A stretch of DNA of 64,000 nucleotides from assembly GCF_008843145.1 (NCBI RefSeq), contig NZ_CP030265.1:3272001-3336000 (forward strand), written 5' to 3'. A program made the position numbers and the translations under genes. The stretch comes from Skermanella pratensis (lineage in GTDB: Bacteria > Pseudomonadota > Alphaproteobacteria > Azospirillales > Azospirillaceae). A model generated the notes under the pieces. It made no database searches. It was not told the origin of the DNA and saw only the letters and a list, made by a program, of their open reading frames with translations. How positions within the stretch are numbered: position 1 is the first letter of the stretch; each line of letters starts with the position of its first letter. Shown one piece after another: positions 38,539-47,336 of the stretch.

Positions 38539-40755
38539 TCAGGTGAAGCGGTTGTTCTTCGGGAACCCGTTGGGCGGCAGCCGGCCGGAGGTGCCCCGGT
38601 TGCCCTTCCAGGGGGTCATGTCGGCCTCCAGCCGCGTGCGCTCACCGCTTTTCCACGACAGTCCTTCCGAGAACCTGAAGGTCGTCAGGTCGGCGAGGCT
38701 GCCATCGGTGTATTTCTGGATCATGACGCCGCGGCCCCGCGCCATTACCGGCACCTCCTCCAGCGGAAAGACCAGGAGCTTGCGGTTGTTGCCGATCGCG
38801 GCGACCGTGTCGCCCTCCACCGGGATGCAGAACTTCGCCTCGATGCCGTCGCCGAGAGTCATGATCTGCTTGCCGCCGCGGGTCTGGGCGATCACCTCGT
38901 CCTCCTCGACCTGGAAGCCGCGGCCGTCGGACGCCGCCACCAGCAGCCGGCGTCCCGGCTGGTGCTTGAACAGGGTGACCAGCTCCGCATCGTTGGCGAG
39001 GTCGATCATCAGGCGCAGCGGCTCGCCGAAGCCCCGGCCGCGCGGCAGCTTGTCCACCCCCAGCGTGTAGAACCGGCCGTTGGTCCCGAGCACGATCAGC
39101 TTGTCCGTGGTCTCCACCCGCAGCACGAAGCGCTCGCGGTCGCCGTCCTTGTACTTGATCTCGGACGTATCGGTCTGGTGTCCCTTGACCGTGCGGATCC
39201 AGCCCTTCTCGGAGCAGAAGACCGTGACGGGCTCGCGCTCGACCATGGCTTCCAGCGGAATGATCACGGCGGACGGGGCGTCGGCCACCACCGTCCGGCG
39301 GGCGCCCAGCTTGGTCGCCTTGCCGAACCGCTTGCGGGTCTCCGCGATCTGCTTGGCGATCGCCTTCCAGCGCCGGGGCTCGTTCTCCAGCAGGTCGAGC
39401 AGGTCGGCGCGCTCGGCCGACAGGCTGTCGTGCTCCTTGCGGATCTCGAACTCCTCAAGCTTGCGCAGCGACCGGAGCCGCATGTTCAGGATCGCCTCGG
39501 CCTGGACGTCGCTCAGCGAAAACGTCTTCATCAGCGAGCGCTTGGGCTCGTCCTCCTCGCGGATGATCCGGATCACCTCGTCCAGGTTCAGGTAGGCGAT
39601 CAGGTAGCCGCCCAGCACTTCCAGCCGGTGGTCGATCTTGCCCAGCCGGTGGCGCGAGCGCCGCTCCAGCACCTCGATCCGGTGCGCCAGGAAGGCTTGC
39701 AGGACCTCGCGCAGGTTCATGACGCGCGGGACGTTGTCCTTGTCCAGCACGTTCATGTTCAGGCCGAACCGGGTTTCCAGGTCGGTGGTCTTGAACAGGG
39801 ATTCCATCAGCACGTCGGGATCGACGTTGCGGTTCTTCGGCACCAGGACGAGGCGGATGTCCTCCGCCGACTCGTCGCGCACGTCGTCCAGCAGGAACAG
39901 CTTCCGCGCCGCCAACAGTTCGGCGATCTTCTCGATCAGCCGGCTCTTCTGGACCTGGTAAGGGATCTCGGTGACGACGATCTGCCAAGTGCCCTGCCCC
40001 AGCTTCTCGACCCCCCACCGGGCGCGCAGGCGAAAGCTGCCGCGTCCGGTGCGGTAGGCCTCGGCGATCGAGGCCACAGGCTCGACCAGGGTGCCGCCGG
40101 TCGGAAAGTCCGGCCCGGGAATGAACCTGATCAGTTCCTCGATCGTGGCGTCGGGCTTCTTGATCAGGTGGCCCAGGGCGTCGCACAGCTCTTCCGCGTT
40201 GTGCGGCGGGATGGAGGTCGCCATGCCGACCGCGATCCCCTGCGAGCCGTTGGCCAGCAGGTTCGGGAAGGCGGCGGGAAGCACGATCGGCTCCTCGCCC
40301 TCGCCGTCGTAGGTGCCGCGGAAATCGACGGTGTCCTCGTCGATCCCTTCGAGCAGCGCGCGGGCCACGTCGGTCAGCCGGGCCTCGGTGTACCGCATGG
40401 CGGCGGCGTTATCGCCGTCGATGTTGCCGAAATTGCCCTGCCCATCGATCAGCGGGTAGCGGACCGCGAAATCCTGCGCCAAGCGGACCAGCGCGTCGTA
40501 GACCGCGGTGTCGCCGTGGGGGTGAAACTTGCCGATCACGTCGCCGACGACGCGGGCGCATTTCTTCGGCGGCGTGTCCGGCTCCAGCTTCAGCTGGCTC
40601 ATGGCGTAGAGCAGCCGGCGGTGAACCGGCTTCAGCCCGTCGCGCACGTCGGGCAGCGAGCGCGCCATGATGGTGGACAGCGCGTAGGAGAGATACCGCT
40701 CGCCGAGCGCCTCGGAGAGCGGCTTGTCGTGAATGTCGAGTGCAGGGTCGGTCAT
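38539..40755 (-). CDS. parC: DNA topoisomerase IV subunit A
   Basis: 738 residues. The GyrA/ParC breakage-reunion domain occupies about 1-480: [20 protein letters not shown], the quinolone-determining [19 protein letters not shown], and the catalytic Tyr in [36 protein letters not shown] follows. The C-terminal beta-pinwheel is shorter than in GyrA; a degenerate [14 protein letters not shown] box stands where GyrA has QRRGGKG, favouring ParC. The enzyme decatenates chromosomes with ParE, not in this window. Thr occupies the position usually Ser in the quinolone loop. It is encoded next to recO, as in related species. Confidence 0.93.
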   Translation of the reverse strand: MTDPALDIHDKPLSEALGERYLSYALSTIMARSLPDVRDGLKPVHRRLLYAMSQLKLEPDTPPKKCARVVGDVIGKFHPHGDTAVYDALVRLAQDFAVRYPLIDGQGNFGNIDGDNAAAMRYTEARLTDVARALLEGIDEDTVDFRGTYDGEGEEPIVLPAAFPNLLANGSQGIAVGMATSIPPHNAEELCDALGHLIKKPDATIEELIRFIPGPDFPTGGTLVEPVASIAEAYRTGRGSFRLRARWGVEKLGQGTWQIVVTEIPYQVQKSRLIEKIAELLAARKLFLLDDVRDESAEDIRLVLVPKNRNVDPDVLMESLFKTTDLETRFGLNMNVLDKDNVPRVMNLREVLQAFLAHRIEVLERRSRHRLGKIDHRLEVLGGYLIAYLNLDEVIRIIREEDEPKRSLMKTFSLSDVQAEAILNMRLRSLRKLEEFEIRKEHDSLSAERADLLDLLENEPRRWKAIAKQIAETRKRFGKATKLGARRTVVADAPSAVIIPLEAMVEREPVTVFCSEKGWIRTVKGHQTDTSEIKYKDGDRERFVLRVETTDKLIVLGTNGRFYTLGVDKLPRGRGFGEPLRLMIDLANDAELVTLFKHQPGRRLLVAASDGRGFQVEEDEVIAQTRGGKQIMTLGDGIEAKFCIPVEGDTVAAIGNNRKLLVFPLEEVPVMARGRGVMIQKYTDGSLADLTTFRFSEGLSWKSGERTRLEADMTPWKGNRGTSGRLPPNGFPKNNRFT

Positions 40756-40758
40756 GTC

Positions 40759-41508
40759 TTATCTACTACCAGGAAGGGTAGCCATTTTGCGATAGCGTTC
40801 TATGAAACGGGTACGGGCCGCCGGCAAAGCCGCGACCGCCTGGGCGGAGGCATGGGCGAGCGCGTTGCGTTCGAGGAAATGCCCCGTCAGGTCGAGCCCG
40901 GCAAGCACTTCCGCCTCGCTCCAGCCGGGTTGCCCGGCCAGGAAGCCCGGCAGGGGCAGCAGCTTGTCGCGATAGGGCTCGCCGGCGGACAGGGACACCG
41001 CCCGGCCCGTGCGCGGACTGACATAGGCCAGCGCGTCGTTGCTGCCGGTGGCGGCGCAGGACGCCAAGTCGAGGCCGAAGCCCAACTCCTGGAGCAGCCC
41101 CAGTTCCCACCGGACATAGGCCGGCGCCCACAGCGGCGTCTCGAACGCCTCCAGCAACGCCGCCAGCCCGTGGAAAACCGGCTCGTGCGGCTCCCGGTCG
41201 GGCAAGGCCACCTCCGTCACCGTGCAGGCGGACACCAGCCCCGCCAGGCGCAGGGGGTCGTCCAGCATGCCTGCGGCGTTGTTGTGGATCGGCTCTATCG
41301 TGAAGGTCCCGAGATGGTCGGCCAGCCGGGCACGCCAGCGCGCGCTCACCCGGTTGCCGGGCTGCAGGTTGCCCCGCTGCCTGGACGACCGACCACCCTG
41401 CACCAGGCCGGAATGCCGGCCATGGGTGCGGGTCAGCAGGGTCGCCACCACGGCCGCCTCGCCGTGCGGCCGGGCGGACAGCACGATCGCCTCGTCAGTC
41501 CATTCCAT
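40759..41508 (-). CDS. recO: DNA repair protein RecO
   Basis: 249 residues. The N-terminal OB-fold signature is MEWTDEAIVLSARPHGEAAV, with VATLLTRTHGRHSGLVQGGR; the C-terminal helical region has YVRWELGLLQELGFGLDLAS, where the family's Cys-rich zinc site is partly kept (LASCAATG). It loads RecA onto SSB-coated single strands with RecR in gap and strand-break repair. The stop lies 3 bases before the parC start, and the recO start overlaps the end of the 51-bp-repeat gene upstream by 14 bases. Confidence 0.92.
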   Translation of the reverse strand: MEWTDEAIVLSARPHGEAAVVATLLTRTHGRHSGLVQGGRSSRQRGNLQPGNRVSARWRARLADHLGTFTIEPIHNNAAGMLDDPLRLAGLVSACTVTEVALPDREPHEPVFHGLAALLEAFETPLWAPAYVRWELGLLQELGFGLDLASCAATGSNDALAYVSPRTGRAVSLSAGEPYRDKLLPLPGFLAGQPGWSEAEVLAGLDLTGHFLERNALAHASAQAVAALPAARTRFIERYRKMATLPGSR

Positions 41509-42160
41509 GGGGATGTTCTAGCAGCCTGGGGGAGTAGACGCCATGGGGGCGCCGGATGGGGTCACTGCCGGGGATCGCCGCGAGGTCACTATCGGTCACT
41601 GCGGGGGTGGGGTCATTGCCGGGAACCGCCGAAAGGTCACTGTCGGTCACTGCGGGGGCGGGGTCACCGCCGGAAACCGCCGAAGGGTCACTATCGGCCA
41701 CTGCCGGGGCGGGGTCATCGCCGGAAACCGCCGAAAGGTCACTATCGGTCATTGCCGGGGCTAGTGGTCCTGCACAGTGATTTTGATGAGTGCTGCGGAG
41801 CAGGGTGGCGTAGGTCGGCCTTCGCCCGTCAGGGCGAACGCCGACACCCTGCGTCAACGCTCCGGCCACGCTGTCGGCGTCGGCCTTCGGCCGAGGCCGA
41901 CCTACGGCAAACCGATCAAAAACACTGTGCAAGACCACTACGTCACTGCCGGAGCCCCCGGCAAGGTCACTATCGGTCACTGCCGGGGCGGGGTCACTGC
42001 CGGAGTCACCGGAAAGGTCATGCAGGAAATGGCCGCGCTGCCTGACGCCGTGGGGCGAGTACCCCGCCCGCCGCGCGGCCTCCGCCGCCGACGCACCGGC
42101 GGCGATCTCCTCGCAGAAAAGTTCCTGCCGGACGGCGAGCCGGGGAACGGGGGCGGTCAT
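41495..42160 (-). CDS. Repeat-rich protein with terminase-small-subunit-like HTH, interrupted in frame by a MITE
   Basis: 221 residues. The first about 45 (VRQELFCEEIAAGASAAEAA, then RRAGYSPHGVRQRGHFL) look like the helix-turn-helix of phage terminase small subunits. The rest is a 17-residue repeat (core form D-S-D-L-S-A-V-S-G-D-D-P-A-P-A-V) encoded by 51-bp DNA repeats. Between repeats a stretch of about 59 residues (including RPRPKADADSVAGALTQGV) is encoded by an inserted mobile element; no stop is introduced. Its 3' end overlaps recO. Whether the protein is made is unknown; the low complexity and overlap suggest a recent, possibly non-functional frame. Confidence 0.45.
   Translation of the reverse strand: MTAPVPRLAVRQELFCEEIAAGASAAEAARRAGYSPHGVRQRGHFLHDLSGDSGSDPAPAVTDSDLAGGSGSDVVVLHSVFDRFAVGRPRPKADADSVAGALTQGVGVRPDGRRPTYATLLRSTHQNHCAGPLAPAMTDSDLSAVSGDDPAPAVADSDPSAVSGGDPAPAVTDSDLSAVPGNDPTPAVTDSDLAAIPGSDPIRRPHGVYSPRLLEHPHGMD
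41584..42025. repeat. 51-bp tandem repeat array, split by MITE copy A
   Basis: The element GGTCACTATCGGTCACTG recurs at 41584, 41635, 41686, 41737, then at 41965 and 42016 (last copy partial), always 51 bp apart except across the insertion. Subtracting 177 bp (MITE plus one TA) places 41965 exactly 51 bp after 41737. The unit length is a multiple of three, which keeps the minus-strand frame. Confidence 0.9.
41762..41940. mobile_element. MITE copy A, about 177 bp, TA target duplication
   Basis: The ends are imperfect inverted repeats: TAGTGGTCCTGCACAGTG at the left and the complement of TAGTGGTCTTGCACAGTG at the right, bounded by TA on both sides. The interior has a second palindrome pair, GTAGGTCGGCC and GGCCGACCTAC. 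A second copy lies at 53400. TA duplication and short terminal repeats fit a non-autonomous IS630/mariner-type element; the matching transposase is not in the window. Confidence 0.85.
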
Positions 42161-42302
42161 GGCGGCTTGCCTTTCGCTGGCGGTTAGCGGTACGGGATAT
42201 TGATCCTATTTTATTGCCTAATGTCAAGGTCTACAGGGGTGATGTAGGAATATCAATCTGATATGGGGTCGAAGATGACTCTGATCCCTCGGCGGTGACG
42301 GC

Positions 42303-42311
42303 GATGGGGGT
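42303..42311. repeat. Left 9-bp target duplication of the ISAs1-family IS
   Basis: GATGGGGGT directly precedes the left terminal repeat and is repeated exactly at 43566-43574 after the right terminal repeat. Confidence 0.9.
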
Positions 42312-43565
42312 CAGGGCAATCGCTTGAAGGGCTGTCATTGTAGGATTCCCTGGATTGTCGGGATCTGATTCAAAGGAATCTCCTTGAGGAGGAGGTTTCG
42401 ATGGCGGTTACGGCGGCGGGGACCGGGTTGCTGGCGCACTTCAGTGCGCTGGAGGACCCGCGGCAGAGTGGCAAGGTTTTGTACCCTCTGCCGGAGATCC
42501 TTCTGGTCGTGCTATGCGGAACGCTGAGCGGGTGCGACGACTTTGTCGAGATGGCGCTCTGGGGACGCGAGCACCTGAGCTTTCTGCGCAGCTTTGAGCC
42601 GTTTGCGCGCGGCATCGCCAGCCACGACACCCTCAACGACGTCGTCCGGGCGCTTGATCCGGCCCTGTTCGAGGATTGTTTCGTCAGCTGGATCAACAGC
42701 TTGCGCGGTGCGGCGGGAGCCGAGGAGATCGCCGTGCCGGAGACGATCGCGATCGATGGCAAGACCATGCGGCGCAGCGGCAGCCGGCGGGGTGCCGGAC
42801 CGCTGCATCTGGTCTCGGCCTGGGCGTGTGGCCAGCGTCTGGTGCTGGCCCAGGAAGCGGTGACCGGCAAGTCCAACGAGATCACCGCGATCCCGCGCCT
42901 GCTCGACCAACTGGTGCTCAAGGGCGCCCTGGTGACGATCGACGCCATGGGCTGCCAGCGCGCCATCGCCGAGCAGATCGTTGAAGCCGAGGCCGATTAC
43001 GTGCTGGCGATCAAAGGCAACCAGAAATCCCTGTATGGCTCGATCCAGCGCGCCATCGCCGAGGGGCGGGCCGAGGACGGCTTCGGCCTCGACATGGTGC
43101 GGACCGAAGACGCCGATCACGGGCGGAACGAGGTGCGCCGGCACTTCATCCTGCACGACGTCAGCACACTCAACCGGCGCCACGCCTGGCCGGGATTGGG
43201 CGCGGTCGGCATGGTCGAGGCCGAGGTCGAGCGCGACGGCAAGACCACCGTCACCCGGCGCTGCTTCCTGTGCTCCCGACCGATGAGCGCTGCTGAGTTC
43301 GCCGCCGTAGTCCGCTCCCATTGGCAAATCGAGAATTCGCTGCATTGGGTGCTCGATGTCGTCTTCCGCGACGACCATGCCCGCGTCCGCAAAGGCTATG
43401 GCGCTAGGAACATGGGCCTGATCAAGCGTATTGCCGTCAACCTGCTGAAATCCGCCACAGATAAAAACAGCCTCAAGGTCCGTCGAAAAAAAGCTTCCTG
43501 GTCAACCGGTTACCTCCACTCCCTCATAATTGGAACTGCCTGAGCGCCTTCAAGCGATTCCCCTG
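42312..43565 (+). mobile_element. Complete ISAs1-family insertion sequence (1254 bp)
   Basis: The left end CAGGGCAATCGCTTGAAGG and the complement of the right end (CAGGGGAATCGCTTGAAGG) form terminal inverted repeats with one mismatch. A 9-bp direct repeat GATGGGGGT flanks the element on both sides, showing transposition rather than fossil sequence. It carries one intact transposase. The element splits an otherwise uninterrupted stretch between the 51-bp-repeat gene and Rpn-related remnants; no coding sequence is visibly broken at the site. Confidence 0.95.
42401..43543 (+). CDS. ISAs1-family transposase (DDE)
   Basis: 380 residues with the DDE triad visible as Asp119 in TIAIDGKTMRRS, Asp181 in VTIDAMGCQ and Glu311 in HWQIENSLHWVLDV. 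The N-terminal HFSALEDPRQSGKVLYPLPE and the terminal YGARNMGLIKRIAVNLLKS are typical of the family. A GAGGAGG ribosome site precedes the start. The reading frame is intact and bounded by terminal inverted repeats, so the element may be active. Confidence 0.95.
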   Translation: MAVTAAGTGLLAHFSALEDPRQSGKVLYPLPEILLVVLCGTLSGCDDFVEMALWGREHLSFLRSFEPFARGIASHDTLNDVVRALDPALFEDCFVSWINSLRGAAGAEEIAVPETIAIDGKTMRRSGSRRGAGPLHLVSAWACGQRLVLAQEAVTGKSNEITAIPRLLDQLVLKGALVTIDAMGCQRAIAEQIVEAEADYVLAIKGNQKSLYGSIQRAIAEGRAEDGFGLDMVRTEDADHGRNEVRRHFILHDVSTLNRRHAWPGLGAVGMVEAEVERDGKTTVTRRCFLCSRPMSAAEFAAVVRSHWQIENSLHWVLDVVFRDDHARVRKGYGARNMGLIKRIAVNLLKSATDKNSLKVRRKKASWSTGYLHSLIIGTA

Positions 43566-43574
43566 GATGGGGGT
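43566..43574. repeat. Right 9-bp target duplication of the ISAs1-family IS
   Basis: GATGGGGGT, identical to 42303-42311, immediately follows the right terminal inverted repeat. Confidence 0.9.
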
Positions 43575-43657
43575 TTCGACCGGGGCATTTGAGTCCACGC
43601 GTTGGGCCACGGCCCAACGCCCGGAACCGAATGTCAGGGCCGGAACAGGAACGGTTC

Positions 43658-43734
43658 GCCGACCATCCCGGGCACGCCACACTACGGCCGGCGTTCGGCG
43701 AGGTGGTGGCGCACGCGGTCGCGGGCCTTGACGG
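43658..43734 (+). pseudogene. Rpn/YhgA-like nuclease C-terminal remnant
   Basis: A 77-bp stretch matches 48430-48506 closely and encodes the same HPGHATLRPAFGEVVAHAVA motif found just after the nuclease domain of Rpn-family recombination-promoting nucleases. No start or remaining domain is present, so it is a fragment. It lies directly right of the IS element and in the same orientation as the longer Rpn remnant near 48.4 kb. Confidence 0.7.
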
Positions 43735-43760
43735 ACGCCTTCGCCGATACCGCGCTGACA

Positions 43761-44210
43761 GTGACCCGTGCCCTCGGTCTGGAGCAATCAGACGCGGCCA
43801 TATCGGCGCTGGAGCTTGCCCGCGCGCTGGACGACACCGACCGTTTCGTCCGCTCCCTGAACGAGCGCCGCCGGACGGATCAGGTGTCCAAGGGAAAGTT
43901 CGCCGGCGAGCTGCTGTACTTCGTGCGCCAGTGCCGGCCGATCCGGTTGCTTGCCGAGCGGGACGCCATCGACAAGGGGGTCGATGCCACGCGGTTCCAG
44001 GATCTCCTCTGCGTCCGTTTGGTCTGCGAATACATCCCTCGATACCGGCCGCCCCGGGGAATACTGCTGGAACCGATCTTCCTGAGTCACCGGAACGATG
44101 TCAGCGTCGGCGCCATCGGATTGCTGTTCGAATCATTCCTGATCCTCACGCACCTGACCCCATGTCATGGGCGAGACCGTCGTCTGAACTTCGAAAGCAT
44201 CGTCGATATC
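43761..44210 (+). CDS. Fragment of an unknown gene, truncated at its 3' end (end approximate)
   Basis: From about 43761 the plus strand has normal coding composition (strong G/C at third positions) and reads TRALGLEQSDAAISALELAR, LDDTDRFVRSLNERRRTDQV and FVRQCRPIRLLAERDAIDKG. The frame has no stop until deep inside the antisense of the TPR gene (stop of that gene at 44165), so the natural 3' end is missing. I infer a recombination junction near 44165-44210, where this gene and the TPR gene were joined tail to tail. No domain was recognised. The GTG at 43761 is a guess for the start. Confidence 0.4.
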
Positions 44211-46678
44211 AGGCGCATTATCGGGCGGAGTCCCGCGGTGGCGGCCAGATCGTTGATGGTGCGCAGAGTGGCGGGATGCTCGGCGCCCAGCACCCGGCGG
44301 CGGAGCGCCAGCACCTGCTCCAGCAGCGCCCGGGCGCCGCCGTGGTCGCCCTGTGCCCCAAGCGTTCCGGCCAGATTGTTCATGCTGGTCAGGGTGTGGG
44401 GATGCTCGCCGCCCAGCACCCGGCGGCGGAGCGCCAGCACCTGCTCCTGGAGCGCCCGGGCGCCGCCGTGGTCGCCCTGTGCCCGGAGCGTTTCGGCCAG
44501 ATTGTTCATGCTGGTCAGGGTGTCGGGATGCTCGTCGCCCAGCACTTGGCGGATGAGCTCCAGCACCTGCTCCTGGAGCGCCCGGGCGCCGCCGTGGTCG
44601 CCCTGTGCGTTGAGCGTATGGGCCAGATTGTTCATGCTGGTCAGGGTGGCGGGATGCTCGTTGCCCAGCACCTGGCGGCTGAGCGCCAGCACCTGCTCCA
44701 GGAGCGCCCGGGCGCCGCCGTGGTCTCCCTGTGCCCCGAGCGTTGCGGCCAGATTGTTCATGCTGGTCAGGGTGTCGGGATGCTCGTCGCCCAGCACCCG
44801 GCGGCGGAGCGCCAGCACCTGCTCCTGGAGCGCCCGGGCGCCGCCGTGGTCGCCCTGTGCCCCAAGCGTTGCGGCCAGATTGTTCATGCTGGTCAGGGTG
44901 CCGGGATGCTCGCCGCCCAGCAGGCGTTTACTTGCTTCGAAGGTTCGGCGGTGGTCCGCCTCCGCGTCGGCGTAGGCTCCCCGCTCATCATTGAGCCGTC
45001 CAAGCCATACCAGGAGCGTGGCTGTCGGGGCGTCCGGCAGGTCCCCGGTCAGGGCGCGGGCGTGGGGGACCAGGGGCAGCAGGGGGGCATGGTTGCGGAT
45101 GTCTTCGGCTTCCTCCATCGCCTCGGTCAGCGCCGCCACGGCGGCGTCGCGCATCGCGGGCGGCGGGGTACCCCTATGGAAGCGCAGGGTGCGGCTGACC
45201 AGTACGTGGACCGATACGGCGTCGCCGGCATCCTCCCCGCCGCCCGGGATGTGTTCGGCCAGGGCTTCCCGCGCGGCCGCCTTGACGGCGCGGGCGGCTT
45301 CGGCCAGGCCGTCGTCGCCGCCGGGCAGCCGGGCGAGGACATCGGCCGCCAGGGACAGGGGGATCGGTGCCGGGGCCAGCAGGGCGGCGAGGTGCAGGAA
45401 GCGCAGGCCCGCCGGGTCCAGCCGGTCGATGCTGTCCAGCAGGGTGGCCGCGATCTGCCGGGCATGGCCGGTCGGCAGGTCGCCGGCCAGTTCGGCGGCC
45501 AGTTCCGTCGCATCGTCAGCGGGATCGCGCAGCCGGTCGCGGAAGCCGGCGTAGCCCAGCATCTCGACGGCGGCACCCGCCACGTCGACCGCCAGGGCGT
45601 GGTTGCCCAACAGGGCCAGGATCTCCCGCGCCGCCGCCTGCTCGCCATCGCCACGCGCCGGCCGGCGGCCGGTCAGAAGCTCATGGGCCTCGTCGTCCGA
45701 CAGCAGCCCCAGCCGGAGGACGAAGCCCGAACCGCCCAGCCCGGTGCCGCGGGTGGTAACCAGTGTCGCGCCGTTGGCGGTCGGCGCGCTCCAGGCGTTC
45801 AGCTCGGCCGTGCCGGCGTCGGGCGGCAGGTCGTCCACGACCCACAGGTAGGTTTCCCGCCCGGCCAGCCTGCCCTTCAGCAGGCCCGCGACCGCGTCCG
45901 GCCCAAAGCCGGCGGTCGCGATGCCGAGGCTTTCGGCGATGACCTGCCGCTGCGCGCCCAGGTCCTGCCCCTTGGCGGCACTCAGCCACATGATGCCGCC
46001 GGGATAGGCCGCGCCGAAGCGCCGGGCGTATTCCTCCGCCAGCAGGGTCTTGCCGATGCCGCCCATGCCCTGCACCTGGACGAGCCCGACGCTGTCGCCG
46101 GTGATCAGCGCGATCCGGTTCTTCGACAGGCGCCCGTCGATCCGCCACATGTCGGGGAAGCGGCCGACGAACCGGCTGGACCCGGCGCGCGGGTTGCCGC
46201 CGTGCCAGAGCGGGCCGCCGAACGCCTGGACCTCGCCGAAGCTGCCGGCCAATCCCTCCAGCAGGGCGGCGGCCCGGTCGGCCAGCTCCTCGGCCGGGGC
46301 GCCGCGCGCATCGACATATTTCTTCGCCAGGATATCGGCCGGCTGGAGATGCCCGGCGCCCGCCTCCGGGTTCAGCGCCAGGATGCGGCGCTCGACCGTC
46401 CTGCCGTCGGGGAACTCGTGCAGGGCGGCGACGAGGGCGGAGGTCAGCTCCCACTGGCAGGCGCGGCGGGTCGGGTATATGGCCGAGTACCAGGCCACCA
46501 GCATCCGCGCGCGGCCGAGCCCTTCCACGATCCGCCGCCGGATGGACTGCCCGTCCGTGATCTCCGTCTCGTCATGGAAGACGCGGAGCTTCCGGGACTT
46601 CAGCGCCGTGATGACCGGCAGCGCCGCGTCGCGGTCGGCGTGGGCATAGCTGAAAAAGACATCATAGTCCGCGTCCAT
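44165..46678 (-). CDS. TIR-NB-ARC-TPR STAND ATPase, candidate defence protein
   Basis: 837 residues. The TIR domain (about 4-130) opens DYDVFFSYAHADRDAALP and has ARMLVAWYSAIYPTRRACQW with Glu77 in CQWEL, the position of the catalytic Glu in NADase TIRs. NB-ARC (about 165-430) has Walker A VQVQGMGGIGKTLLAEEY, a Walker B-like LWVVDDLPPD and VTTRG. The C-terminal third is kinesin-light-chain-type TPRs, each 42 residues, starting LLGGEHPGTLTSMNNLAATL. In such STAND proteins the TPRs sense a trigger, the NTPase oligomerises, and TIR degrades NAD to stop phage growth. The 3' end looks abrupt (ends FRRRSRP) and may be truncated. Confidence 0.88.
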   Translation of the reverse strand: MDADYDVFFSYAHADRDAALPVITALKSRKLRVFHDETEITDGQSIRRRIVEGLGRARMLVAWYSAIYPTRRACQWELTSALVAALHEFPDGRTVERRILALNPEAGAGHLQPADILAKKYVDARGAPAEELADRAAALLEGLAGSFGEVQAFGGPLWHGGNPRAGSSRFVGRFPDMWRIDGRLSKNRIALITGDSVGLVQVQGMGGIGKTLLAEEYARRFGAAYPGGIMWLSAAKGQDLGAQRQVIAESLGIATAGFGPDAVAGLLKGRLAGRETYLWVVDDLPPDAGTAELNAWSAPTANGATLVTTRGTGLGGSGFVLRLGLLSDDEAHELLTGRRPARGDGEQAAAREILALLGNHALAVDVAGAAVEMLGYAGFRDRLRDPADDATELAAELAGDLPTGHARQIAATLLDSIDRLDPAGLRFLHLAALLAPAPIPLSLAADVLARLPGGDDGLAEAARAVKAAAREALAEHIPGGGEDAGDAVSVHVLVSRTLRFHRGTPPPAMRDAAVAALTEAMEEAEDIRNHAPLLPLVPHARALTGDLPDAPTATLLVWLGRLNDERGAYADAEADHRRTFEASKRLLGGEHPGTLTSMNNLAATLGAQGDHGGARALQEQVLALRRRVLGDEHPDTLTSMNNLAATLGAQGDHGGARALLEQVLALSRQVLGNEHPATLTSMNNLAHTLNAQGDHGGARALQEQVLELIRQVLGDEHPDTLTSMNNLAETLRAQGDHGGARALQEQVLALRRRVLGGEHPHTLTSMNNLAGTLGAQGDHGGARALLEQVLALRRRVLGAEHPATLRTINDLAATAGLRPIMRLISTMLSKFRRRSRP
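44273..44960. repeat. Six 126-bp units encoding the TPR array
   Basis: GGGATGCTC-type unit starts fall at 44273, 44399, 44525, 44651, 44777 and 44903, exactly 126 bp apart (42 codons). Copies differ at only a few positions, mainly at codons for the variable residues (Leu/Arg/Ser before QVLG or RVLG, and the middle of LEQ/LQEQ). Near-identity at DNA level indicates recent expansion or gene conversion. The last unit (nearest 44960) is more divergent. Confidence 0.92.
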
Positions 46679-47034
46679 CGCACGCCCCCGCCCGTGACTG
46701 GCCGGCCGCGACGGCGCCAAGCCTCTGGTATCAACCGACACGGGTAAAATAGCAGCGGGCATGATCCGACGGGAGTCCTTTCCGGAAGTTTCGCCACTTC
46801 CAAAGGGAGCTGCCACCGTGCCCGCCGGCCCGGAGCGCACGCGACAGTCCCGCGGCGAACCCATCCCTCGGTTGACCCGCCCGTCCAGGCGCCCACTTTG
46901 CAGAGTATTTGACAATGCACAGGCATTCGGCGCACAGTTCGCGCGCCGTCGCACCCCGCGAGGCGGCCGAGCAAGGAGTTACCAGCTCCCCACCCGGCCT
47001 GACCACCGATCAACCCGCTTAAGGAAGATTATCG
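46679..47034. other. 356-base divergent gap, no gene seen
   Basis: This stretch lies between the TIR-NB-ARC-TPR gene and a leftward-to-rightward divergent gene set. It is less GC-rich around 46740-46770 and 46905-46935, where promoters are likely. I recognise no gene, repeat or structured RNA. Confidence 0.4.
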
Positions 47035-47323
47035 ATGGCTACCGATCCGAATAGCACAACCGGCGCCTTGTTGCGCCAATCTTTGTTCTCCGCCGCCGCA
47101 GGGGTCCCGATCCCTGCGGCGGCGGGAACACCCGTTCCCGATCCGCGCCGTCACCGTCAGCACCGAGACCGTCCGCGCGGCACCCTCCGCGGTTCCTGAC
47201 CGCGACCAGGCTCCGGCAAGTCCCATCAGGTCCCGAGGCCGGGAGTCCCGGCCCGCTTTCGGCGAGCGCCCGGCGCTTTCCGGAAGGCGCTCTCCCGTTG
47301 CCGACGCTTCCGAACGCGCGTGA
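47035..47323 (+). pseudogene. Small unknown gene with a probable frameshift
   Basis: AAGGAAG precedes an ATG at 47035 that reads MATDPNSTTGALLRQSLFSA and on through GVPIPAAAGTPVPDP, then stops at 47199 in a low-quality Arg-rich tail. In a second frame, coding-like sequence continues as VTVSTETVRAAPSAVPDRDQ to a stop at 47321-47323. One base too many near 47140-47155 would explain it (total length is 3n+1). No family is recognised. Alternatively the first 54 residues alone are the product. Confidence 0.45.
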
Positions 47324-47336
47324 AGGTCCCATCCCC

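Noticed and set aside
41762-41940. The MITE as a derivative of the ISAs1-family element nearby
   Set aside because: Terminal repeats (TAGTGGTCCTGCACAG versus CAGGGCAATCGCTTG) and target duplication lengths (TA versus 9 bp) differ.
41584-42025. CRISPR array
   Set aside because: The 51-bp units are contiguous tandem repeats without unique spacers, and no Cas gene is near. The same holds for the 126-bp TPR units.
37582-42045. A 1487-codon open frame on the plus strand
   Set aside because: It lies opposite parC, recO and PRC-barrel genes; high GC at third positions removes stops on the antisense strand, and its residue composition is biased to His, Arg, Gln, Gly and Val without any domain.
43589-46747. 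A long open frame on the plus strand across the TPR repeats
   Set aside because: It is the antisense of the TIR-NB-ARC-TPR gene, with repeats produced by the repeat DNA; there is no recognisable domain.
46761-47054. Small plus-strand gene at the divergent gap
   Set aside because: Low-complexity Arg/Pro-rich translation, no ribosome site and overlap with the better-supported start at 47035.
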